NCBI GenBank assembly: GCA_946544695.1
Contig: CAMNMO010000166.1
Coordinates: 1 to 6,464 of the forward strand
DNA: 6,464 bases
Reading direction: 5' to 3'
Origin: an uncultured Ruminococcus sp.
GTDB lineage: Bacteria; Bacillota; Clostridia; Oscillospirales; Ruminococcaceae
Below, piece by piece: positions 5,589 to 6,464 of this stretch. Position 1 is the stretch's first letter. Each line of letters begins with the position of its first letter. A program made the position numbers and the translations under genes. The notes under the pieces were generated by a model. That model was not told the DNA's origin. It did no database searches and was given only the letters and a program-made list of their open reading frames with translations.

Positions 5589-6272
5589 ATGAAAAAACTT
5601 TACGCACTGCTTTGCGCCGCAGTTATGACACTTGCGGCACCATTGACTGCACACGCAGTCACACATTACGACCCCGCTGAGGCGCATCTGACATACACAG
5701 GCGCACCCGAGGGTACAGTATACATGGATATACTTGTCAAGATGGACAAGGACGATCCTTACTACACCGAATACACCTACCCGCCGCAGTACGGTCCGGG
5801 CGACACTCTGCCCATCAGCTCTGACAGCGAGATATGTCAGTATAACACCGACGGCTACATAAGCCTGAGTCTGCACCACATAAAAGCACCCCCGATGACA
5901 GTGGTGCAGGAGGGCGAGACCATATTCAAGATGAATTCCGTCGCTGATGAGTCCTGTGATTTCATCGACATGAGCATAGAGTACGGCAACTTCCGTGCGG
6001 CTTATGTTGACGGCGAGGGAAATGTGCTGGGCGTTACCAACGAATCGGTCACAGAATACTCGATGGACACCCCTTATGGTCTTGAAGCCGACGGCGACAG
6101 CCTTATCTTCCACAGGCACGGCGCACACCCCCGTGTGATAGCGCTGACCGTCGCAGGCGTGGCGCTGCTGCTGATATCACTGCCGATAATCGCATTCTTC
6201 ATTTACTTCAAAAGAACAAAGCGCATAAACGCTGACGATCTGGAAAAGACTGCCAGGAAAAACCTGAAATAA
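5589..6272 (+). CDS. Secreted protein with C-terminal membrane anchor, unknown function
   Basis: I do not recognise a family. From ATG 5589 the product has 227 residues. A signal peptide covers 1-23 (MKKLYALLCAAVMTLAAPLTAHA, likely cleaved after AHA). An acidic, Tyr- and Asp-rich extracytoplasmic domain of about 158 residues follows. It is probably beta-rich, with alternating segments such as AHLTYTGAPEGTVYMDILVKM, TVVQEGETIFKM and NFRAAYVDGEGNVLGV. Residues 183-207 form a membrane helix, followed by a basic cytoplasmic tail (KRTKRINADDLEKTARKNLK). This type I topology displays the domain on the outer face of the membrane. The frame stays open 80 codons further upstream, but the signal peptide and promoter select 5589. 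The ribosome site is weak (TTGGA, 11 bases away). The only cysteines in the mature domain are C84 and C121, which could form a disulfide. The gene is monocistronic with a good terminator. Confidence 0.85.
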   Translation: MKKLYALLCAAVMTLAAPLTAHAVTHYDPAEAHLTYTGAPEGTVYMDILVKMDKDDPYYTEYTYPPQYGPGDTLPISSDSEICQYNTDGYISLSLHHIKAPPMTVVQEGETIFKMNSVADESCDFIDMSIEYGNFRAAYVDGEGNVLGVTNESVTEYSMDTPYGLEADGDSLIFHRHGAHPRVIALTVAGVALLLISLPIIAFFIYFKRTKRINADDLEKTARKNLK

Positions 6273-6278
6273 TGACCT

Positions 6279-6319
6279 GCCCCGAAGCATTTCAATAGTG
6301 CTTCGGGGCTTTGTATTTT
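6279..6319 (+). terminator. Intrinsic terminator of the anchored secreted protein gene
   Basis: An 11-bp perfect stem, GCCCCGAAGCA (6279-6289) with TGCTTCGGGGC (6299-6309) around a 9-base loop, starts 7 bases after the stop codon. It is followed by TTTGTATTTT, a good U-rich tract. Position and form make this a confident rho-independent terminator. Confidence 0.92.
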
Positions 6320-6333
6320 AACGTTGCCGTTAA
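6318..6333. repeat. Small inverted repeat with tetraloop between converging genes
   Basis: TTAACG (6318-6323) and CGTTAA (6328-6333) pair around a 4-base loop. On the minus strand the loop is GCAA, a stable GNRA type. It lies 18 bases past the stop of the partial minus-strand gene but lacks a following T-run, so it may only be a 3'-end hairpin. Confidence 0.3.
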
Positions 6334-6351
6334 TTTATACTATCATGCATC

Positions 6352-6464
6352 TTATTCAGGTGCCCATGTATTAAAAACAGCACATATCCCGTATTTGCAT
6401 GCCGGATCATAACAAGACAGCAGATCGGGTCCATTTTCATAATGATCCCTGCACGATAAACAGA
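6352..6464 (-). CDS. C-terminal end of a cysteine-rich protein (runs off right edge)
   Basis: On the minus strand the frame is open from the window edge to TAA at 6354-6352, giving 36 residues plus stop. The peptide has five cysteines in a regular arrangement: CLSC, then HYENGPDLLSC, YDPAC and KYGIC, ending in AVFNTWAPE. The CxxC, CxxxxC and CxxxxC spacing, with His and Asp, looks like a metal-binding or redox motif rather than random translation. The other minus-strand frame open from the edge (to about 6331) gives a less protein-like sequence. The gene converges on the secreted-protein gene and shares the short region with its terminator. The start, the full length and the family lie outside the window, so no function is assigned. 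Confidence 0.5.
   Translation of the reverse strand, partial: CLSCRDHYENGPDLLSCYDPACKYGICAVFNTWAPE

Noticed and set aside
5445..6128. 227-codon open frame on the minus strand opposite the secreted protein
   Set aside because: The plus strand has a signal peptide, membrane anchor, promoter and terminator in the right places; the minus frame has none, and its Val/Cys/His-rich translation looks like reverse reading.

Overview
The window looks like a stretch of chromosome from a gut or rumen Firmicute of the Ruminococcus / Oscillospiraceae type. This is an inference from protein style, roughly balanced base composition judged by eye, AGGAG-type ribosome sites and clean sigma-A-type promoters. 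No 16S rRNA or species marker is present. I see no tRNA, rRNA, insertion sequence, CRISPR array, phage gene or toxin-antitoxin pair. All intact genes read as ordinary, unbroken chromosomal genes.

Layout. Positions 1-2541 (minus strand) hold a probable three-gene operon: a TetR-family regulator, an ABC-transporter ATPase, and a large FtsX/MacB-type permease that runs off the left edge. The permease start codon shares one base with the ATPase stop (TGATG). A promoter with a 17-base spacer precedes tetR. Its -10 box and predicted start site lie inside a perfect 30-bp palindrome, the best regulatory signal in the window and a likely TetR auto-operator. The 104-bp gap between tetR and the ATPase holds two more inverted repeats. 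One of these contains GTTAG/CTAAC elements reminiscent of metal-responsive DtxR/IdeR boxes.

Positions 2732-4542 (plus strand) are a single-gene unit: promoter with extended -10, a leader with an imperfect direct repeat, a 543-residue acyl-CoA-ligase-like adenylate-forming enzyme, and a GC-rich hairpin. Converging on it (minus strand, 4595-5293) is a 201-residue single-pass membrane protein with a charged, Q/N-rich cytoplasmic head, an acidic linker and an extracytoplasmic bacterial SH3 domain. It is driven by an exact TTGACA-17-TATAAT promoter.

Diverging from that gene (plus strand, 5504-6320) is a 227-residue protein of unknown function with an N-terminal signal peptide and a C-terminal membrane anchor. 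The longest open frame starts 80 codons too early. The predicted promoter and the signal peptide both place the start at 5589. A good terminator follows. The last 113 bases probably carry the cysteine-rich C-terminus of another minus-strand gene cut by the window edge.

How the genes work together: the TetR-ABC cassette is a coherent ligand-sensing efflux or envelope-stress module. The ligase, the SH3 protein and the anchored secreted protein each have their own promoter and terminator, and nothing in the sequence ties them to one pathway. I did not find a clearly new biological system. The most useful leads are the tetR operator, the elements between tetR and the ATPase gene, and the two uncharacterised envelope proteins.
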